Part shown: in pieces, positions 20,519-30,168 of the stretch
Numbering within the stretch: the first letter of the stretch is position 1
Layout: every line of letters begins with the position of its first letter
Origin: Berberis thunbergii
Taxonomy: Eukaryota; Streptophyta; Magnoliopsida; Ranunculales; Berberidaceae
Length of the DNA: 64,000 nt
NCBI GenBank assembly: GCA_003290165.1
Contig: QNQO01000802.1
Span: forward strand, 372,001 to 436,000
Direction: 5' to 3'
The notes under the pieces: model-generated
Databases searched by the model: none
Told to the model about the DNA's origin: nothing
Seen by the model: only the letters and a program-made list of their open reading frames with translations
Program-made: the position numbers and the translations under genes

Positions 20519-23500
20519 AATGTGTCTACTTCTTCGGATGTGCAACCATCCAATATTTTTCCATTCACTTTTGAGCAGTGCAATCAAATCATGACCCTGT
20601 TGACCAACAACAAGTCCAAGGCTCACAATATTGGTAGTGACATTTCTATTACAAAATTGACAGGTAAAGTCCTTTCTCTCAAATCTCATGGCTCTCGTTC
20701 ATCTTGGATCCTTGATAGCTGCGCCATTGATCATATAGTTCATAACTCTCATTTACCCACCTTTTCCAAATCCGTCCACAATCGAACGTTGAGCTTCTTG
20801 ATGGTACACTTGTTGTTGTTACACACATTGACACCATAAATTTCTCTTCTGTTTTTACCTTGCATGATGTTTTTTGTGTTCACTATTTTAATCTTAATTT
20901 AATTTCTATTAGCCAACTCACAAAACATTATTTTTTTCTCACCATTTTTCTCAACAATTCTTGTCTGATACATGACACCTTCGTTCGGGGAAGATGATTG
21001 GGACAACAATGGAGCTTGATGGTTTGTACTACCTGGACGACACCACTATCACTTGTCACATCACTCAAGACAACAACCTTGTGTTATGGCACAATCGCCT
21101 AGGTCGTCTTTCTGACAAAACTCTCAATCTCCTTCCTATCTCTTTTCGCGATACTAGTACTTGTGTTTCCAATAAATGAGTTATTTGTCATTTGGCCAAA
21201 CAAACTAGATATAAATTTCTTTTATCGCATATTTCGAGTACTACTCATTTTTCTTTATTACATGTTGACATTTGGAGAGGATATCACGTTGCTTCCCTTT
21301 CTAGAGCGTGCTATTTTCTCACCATTGTTGATGATTATATACGATGTACTTGGATTTATCTCATGAAACACAAGTCTGACACACACACACTCTTAATTTT
21401 ATTCATTAATTATGTTGAAAACCAATTTTCTTCCAAAATTCAAACCATTCGCAGTGATAATGAACTTGAATTTTTCCTCACTGATTTTTATGTTTCAAAA
21501 GGTATTACCCATCAAACTTCTTGTGTCTCTACGCCCCAACAAAATGGGGTGGTTGAACGCAAACATAGACATTTTTTAATGTCCCTCGTGCTCTTTTGTT
21601 TCAAGCACATCTCCCTAAACATTTTTGGGGAGAATCAATTCTCACTGTTGTCTATCACATTAATCACACACCGTCCTTTGTTCTTAAAGGCAAAACACCT
21701 TTTGAACTTCTCTATAAGAAACCACCCACCTACTCATACTTTCGAGTATTTGGTTGTTTATGTTTCGCTTCCACACATGTTCAATGTCCTAGCAAATTTG
21801 ATGCTCGTTCTAGTCAATGTGTCTTTCTTGGATAACCTCACGGGCAAAAAGGATACAAAGTCTATGATCTCACCCACTAAAGGTCATTGTTTCTCGTGAT
21901 GTCATCTTTATGAGGAGACTTTTTCTTATTTTTCTGACAAAATGCACAATCACATCGCTGACCGGTCATACATACTTTCCCGGCCGGTCGCCCACGCTAC
22001 ATTTTTTTATCTTCCAACGATGCTTTTCTCTTACCGGTCGGACCACTCCCACCGATTGATTGCCCAATCTGATGCCTCCGTCACCGACCAGTCGAAAACC
22101 TCAGAACTCCAACCCCAAGTGGTCGCCCCTGTTTCACCCTTTGACCACCCTCTCCCACCTCGCACCTCCACCCTGTGCCTCCTGTGAACCATCTTAACTT
22201 CAAAAATATTATCTTGATGCTCGATTGCCTTCTTGATTGTCCCACTCATCTGCTTCGAACGTTGAGCCTTTTACAAGTATTGTTTACCCCTTTTCTGATT
22301 TTCTTTCCTATGACCATTTATCCACTTCTCTCAAGGCTTACATCACTTCTTTTTCTTTAGTCAAAGAATCACCAGTTTTATGTAGGCTATGCAGGATCCA
22401 AAGTGACGCTAGGCCATGAGAAGTGAGATTGATGCTCTAGAAACCAATAACACTTGGAATTTACAGCCTCTTCCTCCTGGCAAGCATCTGGTTGGTTGTA
22501 AGATCAAACTTAATCCATATAGTAGTGTTGAACGCTACAAAGCCTGTCTTGTGGCTAAAGGATATAGTCAAGTTGACGGTATTGATTACAAAGAGACCTT
22601 TGCTCCTGTTTCTAAATTGGCTATTGTTCGTTTTCTCCTTACTCTTGCAGCCACATAGGGTTGGCATTTATATCAACTTGATGTCAACAATGCTTTTCTT
22701 TATGGTAATCTTTTTTAGGATGTGTACATGAGTCTTCCTCCTAGATTAGACCGATAAAGGGAGACTCAAGTTTGGAAGTTGAACAAGTCTTTATATAGTC
22801 TGAAGCAAGCCTCGAGACAATGGTTCCTTAACTTATCATCTGTTCTCATATCAACAAGCTACAATTAGTCTAAGGTTGATTGCTCATTATTCGTCTGATC
22901 CAAGGGTAACAACTTTACTGCAATTCTCGTATATGTTGATGATGTAATATTAACAAGTAATGATCTCCAATACATTGAAGAAACAAAACAATTTCCAGCT
23001 GCAAAGTTCCAGTTAAATAATTAAGGAAAATTGAAATATTTCCTTGGCATTGAAGTCGCGAGGTCATCAAAAGGGATTGCTTTATCTCCAAGAAAATATG
23101 CACCTGAAATATTGGAAGACATAGGGTATCATGGAGCAAAGCCTTCATGTTATTCTACAAGTCAAAACTTGGTGTTCACACATGATGGAGATTTACTACC
23201 AAATCTAGCAACGTACTGCAGGCTCGTTGAAAGGTTGATATACTTAACGATCACAAGACCAATTTTGGTTTATTCTATACATGTCCTAAGTCAATTTATA
23301 GACAAGCCCATAATACCACATTTGGATGCTGCACACATGGTCTTGAGGTATATCAAGGCTTCACCAGGACAATGTATTTTTTTTCTTCCACCATCTCATT
23401 ACAGTTGAAAGCTATGTAAATTGGGCTAGATGTACATATATCAGAAGATCCATTACTGGTTATTGTGTCATGCTTGGCGATTCATCAATTTCTTGGAAAG

Positions 23501-23576
23501 CTAAAAAATAAACTACATAAAAAAGGTTTCTTCTTCATTTTTGAATTTTGATTCAATCAATTGAGAAATAGACCTA

Positions 23577-23663
23577 AGTGCAAAGGCAGAAGGGAGCTTG
23601 ACTGCAAGACCCACCCGTCGAGCAGGGACGAAAGTCGGCCTTAGTGATCCGACGGTGCCGAGT
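23577..23663 (+). pseudogene. Plastid 23S rRNA fragment
   Basis: An 87-bp stretch with plastid-type rather than nuclear 25S sequence; it contains GAGCAGGGACGAAAGTCGG and TTAGTGATCCGACGG. It is too short to be functional. Confidence 0.9.
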
Positions 23664-23665
23664 AA

Positions 23666-23733
23666 AGCAGTCATACTTCCTTCACCTAAACTAAAACTTA
23701 ATTTAGCGGCTCTTTCCAAAAGGCGTGAATGCA
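23666..23733 (-). pseudogene. atpA: Plastid atpA fragment
   Basis: About 68 bp in antisense. The translation HSRLLERAAKLSFSLGEG followed by SMTAL is the conserved part of plastid ATP synthase CF1 alpha. The adjoining sequence on both sides belongs to other fragments. Confidence 0.82.
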
Positions 23734-23837
23734 AAGTTCTCCGCTTGGATTGAGAACAGACCTTTCTAGTTCCAATTGTTACATTCCAGAAGAGCTTAAC
23801 TTAAACTGCACGAAAAATCATGACATTGTTAAAACAA

Positions 23838-23935
23838 AACTATCCTCCGGGGCATATGAAGATTCTTTCGCCATTTGCGGCGCTAATTTACCTACTAAAA
23901 TATCACCCGTTTTGGTTATTTACTAAAATCCCCAT
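23838..23935 (-). pseudogene. rpoB: Plastid rpoB fragment
   Basis: About 98 bp in antisense. [17 protein letters not shown] followed by YAPED matches a highly conserved stretch of plastid RNA polymerase beta. Both ends are abrupt. Confidence 0.82.
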
Positions 23936-24306
23936 TTGGAGGCGAAGGGTGGATTGTTAGTGTGGACGACTGAAGCAGAATATAGAGTCATGGCTTCAAC
24001 ATGCTGTGAGTTAACTTGGTTGAGGAACATTCTTAATGATTTGCACATTAATCATCCTCAGGCAGCCTTCTTGTTTTGTGACAACAAGGTTGCACTCCAT
24101 ATTGTATCTAATCCGATTTTCATGAGCGAACGAAGCATATCGAGATTGATTGCCATTTGATTAGAGAAAAGATACAAGAGGGTACTATTCAGACTGAGCA
24201 TGTTGGAACACTACATCAACTGAAAGATTTGTTCACTAAAACTTTGAGCACTTGTCAATTTGATAATCTTCTTAGCAAGTTGGGTGTTACAAACATACAC
24301 TCCAAC

Positions 24307-24318
24307 TTTGAGGGGGAG
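24307..24318 (+). other. Polypurine tract of copia #1
   Basis: TTTGAGGGGGAG directly precedes the 3' LTR (TGTTAA at 24319), as expected for the plus-strand primer. Confidence 0.85.
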
Positions 24319-24513
24319 TGTTAAAAAAAGAAAGTCTACATATGTTACAGAATAGGAAAGCAAGTATAAAATATGTTAGGAAAGTTAGAATATAATAAGA
24401 AGTCTTAGGTTTCCTGTTTTCACAACGCTAAATCAAAGTTAGCTTATATAAGCTTGTATAGTCAAGGAATTACAACAATAATTCAATACAATTCTAGGAA
24501 TATTTTCTTTGCA
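24319..24513 (+). repeat. 3' LTR of copia #1
   Basis: 195 bp, TGTTAAAAAAAG to TTTCTTTGCA, matching the 5' LTR with a number of substitutions. Confidence 0.88.
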
Positions 24514-24589
24514 ACATCACTTTGAATCCTTCAATGATTCAAAAATTTAAGGAACAAATAGACGAAAAAAATAAGAAGAGAAGAATGTA

Positions 24590-25775
24590 GGGAAAAAGAA
24601 GAGGGAAAACAAGTGGAAAAAAATGAAATAATGGATCCTCGGTTTGTATTTTATTTTAGCACACTTAGCGAAGAAGAAGAGGGAAAGCAAAGGGAAAAAT
24701 AAGAAAATCATGGATTCTAGTTTTGTATTTTATTTTTTCATGAAACTAATCTTTTTAGTTTGGTTTGTTGTTATCAACCGGATCAACAACAATCTAATGG
24801 CCAATTATTTGGGTTTGTATTTGAGTTAAAAAACGTGAATCTCATATCCTAGTCCCACCCCAATTCATTTTTATTGATTGAAAATGATTTTAGTAGGGTG
24901 AGCATAGCAATTCTCCAAATTAAGTGCGAATATCAATTTGAGTTCAAGGTCCTCCATAACCTCTTTCGCACATCTAATACTAAAAACAAATTAGATTTTC
25001 CATGCATGTTTAGGTGACAGTGGGGTCTAATTACATACTAGAAGTGGGAGGAATCTTGATGAACTTTTTTGAAACAGATATTGCTATTTGAAGTATTTAT
25101 TCTGTGAGTGCATTTTCATGTCATGTGATCTCTTTGTGCTTGTTTGGTGACCTTGTGAAGCAATTATTGTCCTATATATGCTTGCGAAGAAGACGAGGGA
25201 AAACAAATAGAGAAAAAAAAAAGAAATAATGGATTTTCGGTTTATATTTTATTTTAGCATACATAGAGAAGAAGAAGAGGGAAAGCAAAGGGAAAAATAA
25301 AGAAAATCATGGATTCTAGTTTTGTATTTTATTTTTTCATGAAACTAATCTTTTTTGTTTGGTTTGTTGTTATCAACCGGATCAACAACAATCTAATGGC
25401 CAATTATTTGGGTTTGTATTTGAGTTAAAAAACGTGAATCTCAGATCCTAGTCCCACCCCAATTCATTTTTATTGATTGAAAAGGATTTTAGTAGGGTAA
25501 GCATAGCAATTCTCCAAATTAAGTGCGAATATCAATTTGAGTTCAAGGTTCTCCATAACCTCTTTCGCACATCTAATACTAAAAACAAATTAGATTTTCC
25601 ATGCATGTTTAGGTGACAGTGGGGTCTAATTACATACTAGAAGTGGGAGGAATCTTGATGAACTTTTTTGAAACAGATATTGCTATTTGAAGTATTTATT
25701 CTGTGAGTGCATTTTCATGTCATGTGATCTCTTTGTGCTTGTTTGGTGACCTTGTGAAGCAATTATTGTCCTATG
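24590..25775 (+). repeat. Direct tandem duplication, period about 599 bp
   Basis: Two long, closely similar copies run from about 24590 to 25175 and about 25189 to 25775. Landmarks TGGATTCTAGTTTTGTATTT at 24711 and 25310 give the period. The end CAATTATTGTCCTAT recurs in both. A third, partial copy is at about 34860-34914 plus 37111-37400, beside OMT copy C. No gene is seen; the small open frame at 24644-24829 has no known domain. Confidence 0.88.
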
Positions 25776-26717
25776 CTTTGATCATCAAATTAATCATCAG
25801 GGATCTTCTTCTTCTTCTTCTTGGTTTTGTGGTTAATAAGTAGTTTGTTTTAGAGCATCTCCAGTGGGAGAAGTACCTTTCATCCAACTTCCCCAGAAAA
25901 TAAAGATTTGAGTAGTCACAATAGAGTTTTTGATTGAACTGTGCTTTTGCTTTTTAAAAAACATAGTCTGGTAATTTACAAGTTCAAAACATTAATACTT
26001 TGTTGTTGCTTACTTTACATCTGAAGAATTAAGATGCACCCAACAAAAGCCGCGTTTGTTTTTAAATGAACCAAAATCAAAACAAGAAAAATCACTTTAG
26101 TGTAAGAGCCTTGCAATACCATACTGTAAACCCAAAATTAATAAACGGTTTTAAGCGCTTAATTTGTCCCATATACAAGTCCCAAGTTTTTCCGATTTCA
26201 GAGTATATTTTGCAAATTAACTCGGTGATATCACAAACATTTTGCGGAAAATGAATTTAGGTGAAAAATTATTGAAAATGCAGGTTTTGGAGAAGCTCTC
26301 AATACTTTCATTTATGAAACTCTGGAATTCTTATCTATGAAACTTCAATGTACACTTTAAGATTTATAAACATGAGGATCACATGGGCTACATTGAAGCT
26401 AAATAGTGCAGGCAAGACTCAAGAGAATCATTGATCTGCTTTGCAGGACAAGATGATGCATGATTCATGAAAGTTTGTTTTTGCATGCATAGGCAGAATG
26501 TGTTGATTCTTGGCTTCTTGCAATCACAATCAACCTGTTCATGATAAGGACATAGGGTTTTGTCATCCATGTTTCATCATCAAATTTGGTAAATATTATT
26601 GTCAATTAAGTTTAATGGCAATCACTAAATGAGAATCTTCATTTTCATTTTATTATTTAGACCACCCACCATAAAAATACACGCTAATTAAGATAGCAAT
26701 CAATATGATCACCATAA
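25776..26717. repeat. OMT 3' flank (copy B)
   Basis: 26040-26620 matches 2060-2760 and 37640-38080 (AGTGTAAGAGCCTTGCAATACC region and others). 25776-25960 matches about 37380-37560. It is the downstream part of the duplicated methyltransferase unit. No supported ORF. Confidence 0.7.
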
Positions 26718-28339
26718 TCACTTAACAAATTCCATGATCCAATAATTGTAAACATTACAAGCCAATCTAAACTCAGCAAAACCAGCTTCCATTGCCAAGG
26801 CCTTAAACTCCTTCTTTGTTCTTTCTTTCCCACCAGAGGTTTGTGCAAGCATGATAATATCCTCCATGCAAGGCACCCTTGAACCAACATCATCTTTAGG
26901 CAACAATGGAGTCACTGTCTCCACCACAATCACCTTACCATTCTCTGGAAGTGCCTTGTGACAATTCTTCAGGATTTTCACACAATCTTCATCGTTCCAA
27001 TCATGCAGAATGAACTGCATGTATAAAAAAAAAAATCGTTTGTCAAGTAATTTTTTTCAAATGATCAATATTTATTGGACTAATTAAGCACTCATTTCTT
27101 CCACCTTCATCAAAATGGCATCTCCTGTTGGAACTGACACAAACACATCTCCTCCAACATGTTCAACACCTGTGTAAAAGCAGAACAAGAGATAACTCAA
27201 TCCACAGTATATAAATGGCATATCTAGTGAGCCTTCCATATTAATCCTCCCTTTTTAATGATCCTGCTGCTTTTGACACTTTATGACTTGGTTCACAACT
27301 TTGCAACCCCATTCATATTTTTAATACTTAAGCAATGTGGTTGGTGAAGTCATTAAAATTTTAGAAGTCACACATTCTAAATTCTCTAATTTTATTATCC
27401 CATAAGCAAGCGAAAAATTGTAAGTATGGCCAAAGTGTCTAACTTAACTGATATGACTTGTGGTAGATGGTACCGCATTAATGCAAGCAAGAAAGTCTTA
27501 CCCGGATAAGAACGTGCAAGTTCAATCACTCGGGGCAAATCAAAGTTAATTCCCTTAATTGTAGGATACTTGGTAATAATGCTATTGATCATAGTTCCAA
27601 GTCCTCCACCAATATCAACCAAAACTTTCAATTCTTCAAACCCTTTGTAGATTTCCAAAATCTTTTTAATGACAATGGTTGTGTGTGCTGATTGTGCACT
27701 ATTGAAGAGCTCATTCAGTTCAGGCTTTGATCCATAGTACTCAAATGCTTCCATGCCAAATGCCTTGTCCATTGGAACCCCACCTTCCAAAACTGCATCT
27801 TTGAATGTGTACCTAGATAACAAAATCCACATTAAAATAGTTATGTGAAAATACTACTAGCAAAAAAAAACTATTTACATTCTGGTTGGTTATACTAACC
27901 AGCTTGGGAGAGTGTCCTTGTGATGCATCAAAGAAAGTAAAGGTTGGAAGGAGGCATCATTTCCATTCTTGATAAAGTACTTGCAAACAGGGGCCAGACC
28001 ATAGAGCCTCTCAACCTTACCATCCTCTCGAGTGACAAGCTCACAAGTGAGCACATTATAGCAAGCTAAAAGCCTCATCATTCGGTCAAGCATCGCGGGC
28101 GCCTCGGGGTTCTTTGTGGGAAGATGGGATGCTATTTGTGTTGTAGATAGTTTAGCACCTTGACCTTCCTTAGCTATGATGTCCAACACATCAAGCTCCA
28201 CAATGGCTTGCATGGCCATGGGAAAGGTCAGTGTGTTCACCACTTGTAATGCCAACAAGAAGCTCTTCTCATCATCTTCATTGGTGGTGGTGTGGTAGTT
28301 TGGGGTGTAAGTCATGGTGGTGTTTTGGTTTAGAGACAT
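26718..28339 (-). CDS. COMT-like O-methyltransferase, intact copy B
   Basis: Four exons: 28339-27900, 27812-27502, 27169-27105, 27014-26718. All introns are GT-AG with compatible phases, giving 370 residues (family about 360-375). It would transfer a methyl group from SAM to a hydroxyl of a phenolic substrate in the cytosol. The N-terminal dimerisation/winged-helix part (about 25-130) precedes the Rossmann fold with SAM motif LVDIGGGLG (211-219) and [10 protein letters not shown] (234-243). Catalytic residues have the spacing known from alfalfa COMT: His276 in ILHDW, Glu304 in VVETV, Glu336 in GGKER. The end is NYWIMEFVK. The start is ATG 28339 (CCAACCATGTCT); upstream frame extension relies on a TTG. 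Substrate is unknown: caffeate, flavonoid or another phenol, or an amine as in related N-methyltransferases. Copies A and C are its dead paralogues. Confidence 0.93.
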
Positions 28340-28425
28340 GGTTGGGTTTTCAGGCAAGGTAAATGAAGATTGAAAAGAAGACGAGTTATAATATTTGGCC
28401 TATTTGGAATGAGAAGTTGCGTTCA

Positions 28426-28432
28426 ATTTATA
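28426..28432 (-). promoter_or_regulatory. Probable TATA box of OMT copy B
   Basis: On the minus strand CTATAAATTGAA lies about 90 bp upstream of the ATG at 28339. That would put transcription start near 28397 and a leader of about 58 nt, typical for a plant gene. Confidence 0.55.
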
Positions 28433-28507
28433 GGAAAATCAAGAGTGATTGAAGTAATGTGCATTATTTGCTGGCTAAATGGACCGCAGATCCCACTAAG
28501 TGAGATG

Positions 28508-28555
28508 GATGCCCATGCATCTTTTTTTTTTTTTGAAGGCGATGCCCATGCATCT
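28508..28555. mobile_element. Minute retro-insertion, poly-T plus GAAGGC with 15-bp TSD
   Basis: GATGCCCATGCATCT occurs at 28508-28522 and 28541-28555. Between the copies is only a run of T followed by GAAGGC. In the other orientation this is GCCTTC followed by an A-tail, which looks like the extreme 3' end of a LINE- or SINE-mobilised RNA with its target-site duplication. It lies in the upstream region of OMT copy B. Confidence 0.6.
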
Positions 28556-28599
28556 GACATATATTACTTCCCCAAAACCAACCACCAAGGTTGTAATTT

Positions 28600-29174
28600 T
28601 GGTTTGAATTTAAAAAACATAGGGAAATGGTTTCTTGATTTTCAAATCTCTCTATATTGTTTAGTCTCATATCTTCTATGTAACTCACTTTAAAGGAGTT
28701 AATAACGATAGTGTTTGGATAAATAATAACTCAAAAAGATTTTCTCTCAGCCTATAAATACTAACTCTCTCTTGGGTAAATTATAAAAGCAACTTTTCTC
28801 AGAGTTTATTTGTTTTGTAAACAGTCTATTTCCGAGAGTGTTATTAATTTGTTTTGTAAACAATTTGTTTCACAGAAATTCACAGAGTTCAAGTTGATTT
28901 TTAATTTCGTATTTACTCATTATTTTTCGTGATTCCGAGCAAAAAAAGTTAGGGTGAATAGATTTTCGTTCTTCATCAGTGCATGTGATTGAACGAGACA
29001 GATACAGAATTCTAGGTTATTTTATTCTGAGGATGACGGGGCTATCAGACTGCTTGCACAATCTTAGGCAGAGTTGGGGAACGCCTTAAAGAGAGCAACC
29101 CAGTCCGCGACTCAACCCAAGAAAATTCGGTAACTTCGTTCCTGTTTTAATTTGCAGGAGTTATATTTCCAACA
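28600..29174 (+). repeat. 5' LTR of copia #2
   Basis: About 575 bp, with CTATAAATACTAACTCTC (TATA region, about 28752) and an R/U5-like GATTCCGAGCAAAA block shared with the 3' LTR. It is shorter than the 3' LTR because of an internal deletion. Confidence 0.8.
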
Positions 29175-29195
29175 ATTTTAAGATGATTATATCTG

Positions 29196-30168
29196 CCATG
29201 TCTACTACTACTGAACTTGCTGCTAAGGACCTAAAATGCCCTCTTGTTTTGAGGATCAACATTTTAAATGATGGAGACAAAAAATGTTGTTTTTCTTAAC
29301 TACGCAAAAAATTGCTTATATCTGTGATGCCGAAGAACTCGAATTGCCTGCTAAACCTGATGAAACCACACTAAGGAACTAGTTGCTGGATTGAAAATGA
29401 CTTCTTGTGTAAGAATTTTATTCTGAATGATCTGTCTGATGAATTGTATGATTATTACTGTTCTGAAAAAACTGCCAAGGATATTTGGAAAGTCCTTAGG
29501 AAAAATATGACACTGAGGAGGCTGGCACAAAGAAATATGTCGTCAATCGTTATCTGAAATATCAAATGACTGATGACAAATCTGTGGAAACCCAACCTCA
29601 CGAGCTACAGAAGATTGTTTATGAAATCATATCTGAAGGCATGACTTTAGATGAACAATTTCAAGTAGCTGTTGTAATAGATAAATTGCCCCCTAGCTGG
29701 AAAAACTTTAAGAATGCACTTAAGCATAAAACTAAAGAGTTCTCCCTAGAAAGTCTGATTACACAACTTCGGATTGAGGAGGAAGCTCGAAAACAAGATC
29801 AAAAAGATGGAATTCTGATTATTTCTAACCATAAGAAATCCACCATTGTGGCTCTAAAAACCGGTGGAAAGACTATGAAAAATCAGAGTCACAATAAAAA
29901 TCAAAACAATCAGAATCGGAACTATCAAAACCGGAACAACCACAACCGCAACCAACAGAATCAGAATCCTTCGATAAATCAGAATGGACAAAAACACCCC
30001 TCAAGAAATGAATCAGCACAGTTCCTATGTTATATCTATAACATGCCAGGGCATATAGCCAGGAACTGCCGGAATGGGTCTCGTTCTGCTCCGCAGGCGA
30101 ACCTAATCGAAGACCAACTTATAGCCATGGTCTCTGAGATCAACTTTGTTGGTGGATCCGAGGGATAG
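29196..30168 (+). pseudogene. Copia gag of #2 (broken)
   Basis: MSTTTELAAKDLKCPL opens gag near 29199. The N-terminal half has stops and frameshifts (about 29290-29530). The open frame 29566-30168 carries the capsid end (DEQFQVAVVIDKLPPSWKNF), a long Asn/Gln-rich basic stretch (about residues 105-145) and a knuckle CYIYNMPGHIARNC, in which the second Cys is Tyr. The frame ends at a TAG after GGSEG. The normal gag-pol readthrough is therefore broken. Confidence 0.85.

Larger units (their letters stand above)
23516..23957. other. Mosaic plastid-DNA insertion (rpoB, atpA, 23S rRNA pieces)
   Basis: A 440-bp block interrupts the copia RNase H. Three pieces can be named. 23577-23663 (+) is plastid 23S rRNA (AGCTTGACTGCAAGACC, then GTCGAGCAGGGACGAAAG and AGTGATCCGACGGTGCCG). 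23666-23733 (-) encodes HSRLLERAAKLSFSLGEG, as in plastid ATP synthase alpha. 23838-23935 (-) encodes [17 protein letters not shown], as in the plastid RNA polymerase beta subunit. Pieces at 23516-23576 and 23738-23837 are unassigned. These genes are far apart in plastid genomes, so the block was assembled from separate fragments before or during insertion. A mitochondrial source carrying plastid pieces is an alternative. Confidence 0.85.
20522..24250 (+). pseudogene. Copia pol (broken): protease, integrase, RT, RNase H
   Basis: Protease: WILDSCAIDHI at about 20704, where the usual DSGA is DSCA. Pre-integrase and zinc-binding part: LWHNRLGRLSDKTLNLL (about 21087). Integrase core: HVDIWRGYHVASLSRACYF, then IRSDNELEF and [14 protein letters not shown] (21192-21570), giving the D-D-E set. 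Hinge: [19 protein letters not shown] (about 21620). RT: AKGYSQVDGIDYKETFAPV (22555-22620), LYQLDVNNAFLYG, then VYVDDVILTSN (about 22930). RNase [20 protein letters not shown] (23970-24030). Several stops and frame changes occur, plus the plastid insertion at 23516-23957. Confidence 0.88.
18757..24513 (+). mobile_element. Ty1/copia retrotransposon #1, decayed, 5.76 kb
   Basis: Short LTRs of about 195 bp (about 18757-18954 and 24319-24513) share TTAGGAAAG, AAGAAGTCTTAGGTTTCCTG and AATTCAATACAATTCTA-like strings. A PBS TGGTATCAGAGC starts at 18955, right after the CA end, and a polypurine tract TTTGAGGGGGAG (24307-24318) abuts the 3' LTR. Order is gag, protease, integrase, RT, RNase H, as in copia. 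Many stops and frameshifts are present. RNase H is interrupted by a 440-bp plastid DNA insertion (23516-23957). The 5' LTR start is mutated (TATTTT for TGTTAA), and no clean TSD is seen. It cannot move on its own. Confidence 0.92.

Noticed and set aside
19733..20689. 318-aa minus-strand ORF
   Set aside because: It is the longest minus-strand frame, but it lies exactly antisense to the copia gag with its zinc knuckles, has no recognisable domain, and is a shadow of the gag reading.
23513..23734. 73-aa minus-strand ORF as a novel gene
   Set aside because: It runs through antisense plastid atpA and antisense 23S rRNA fragments; it is a chance chimera of the insertion.
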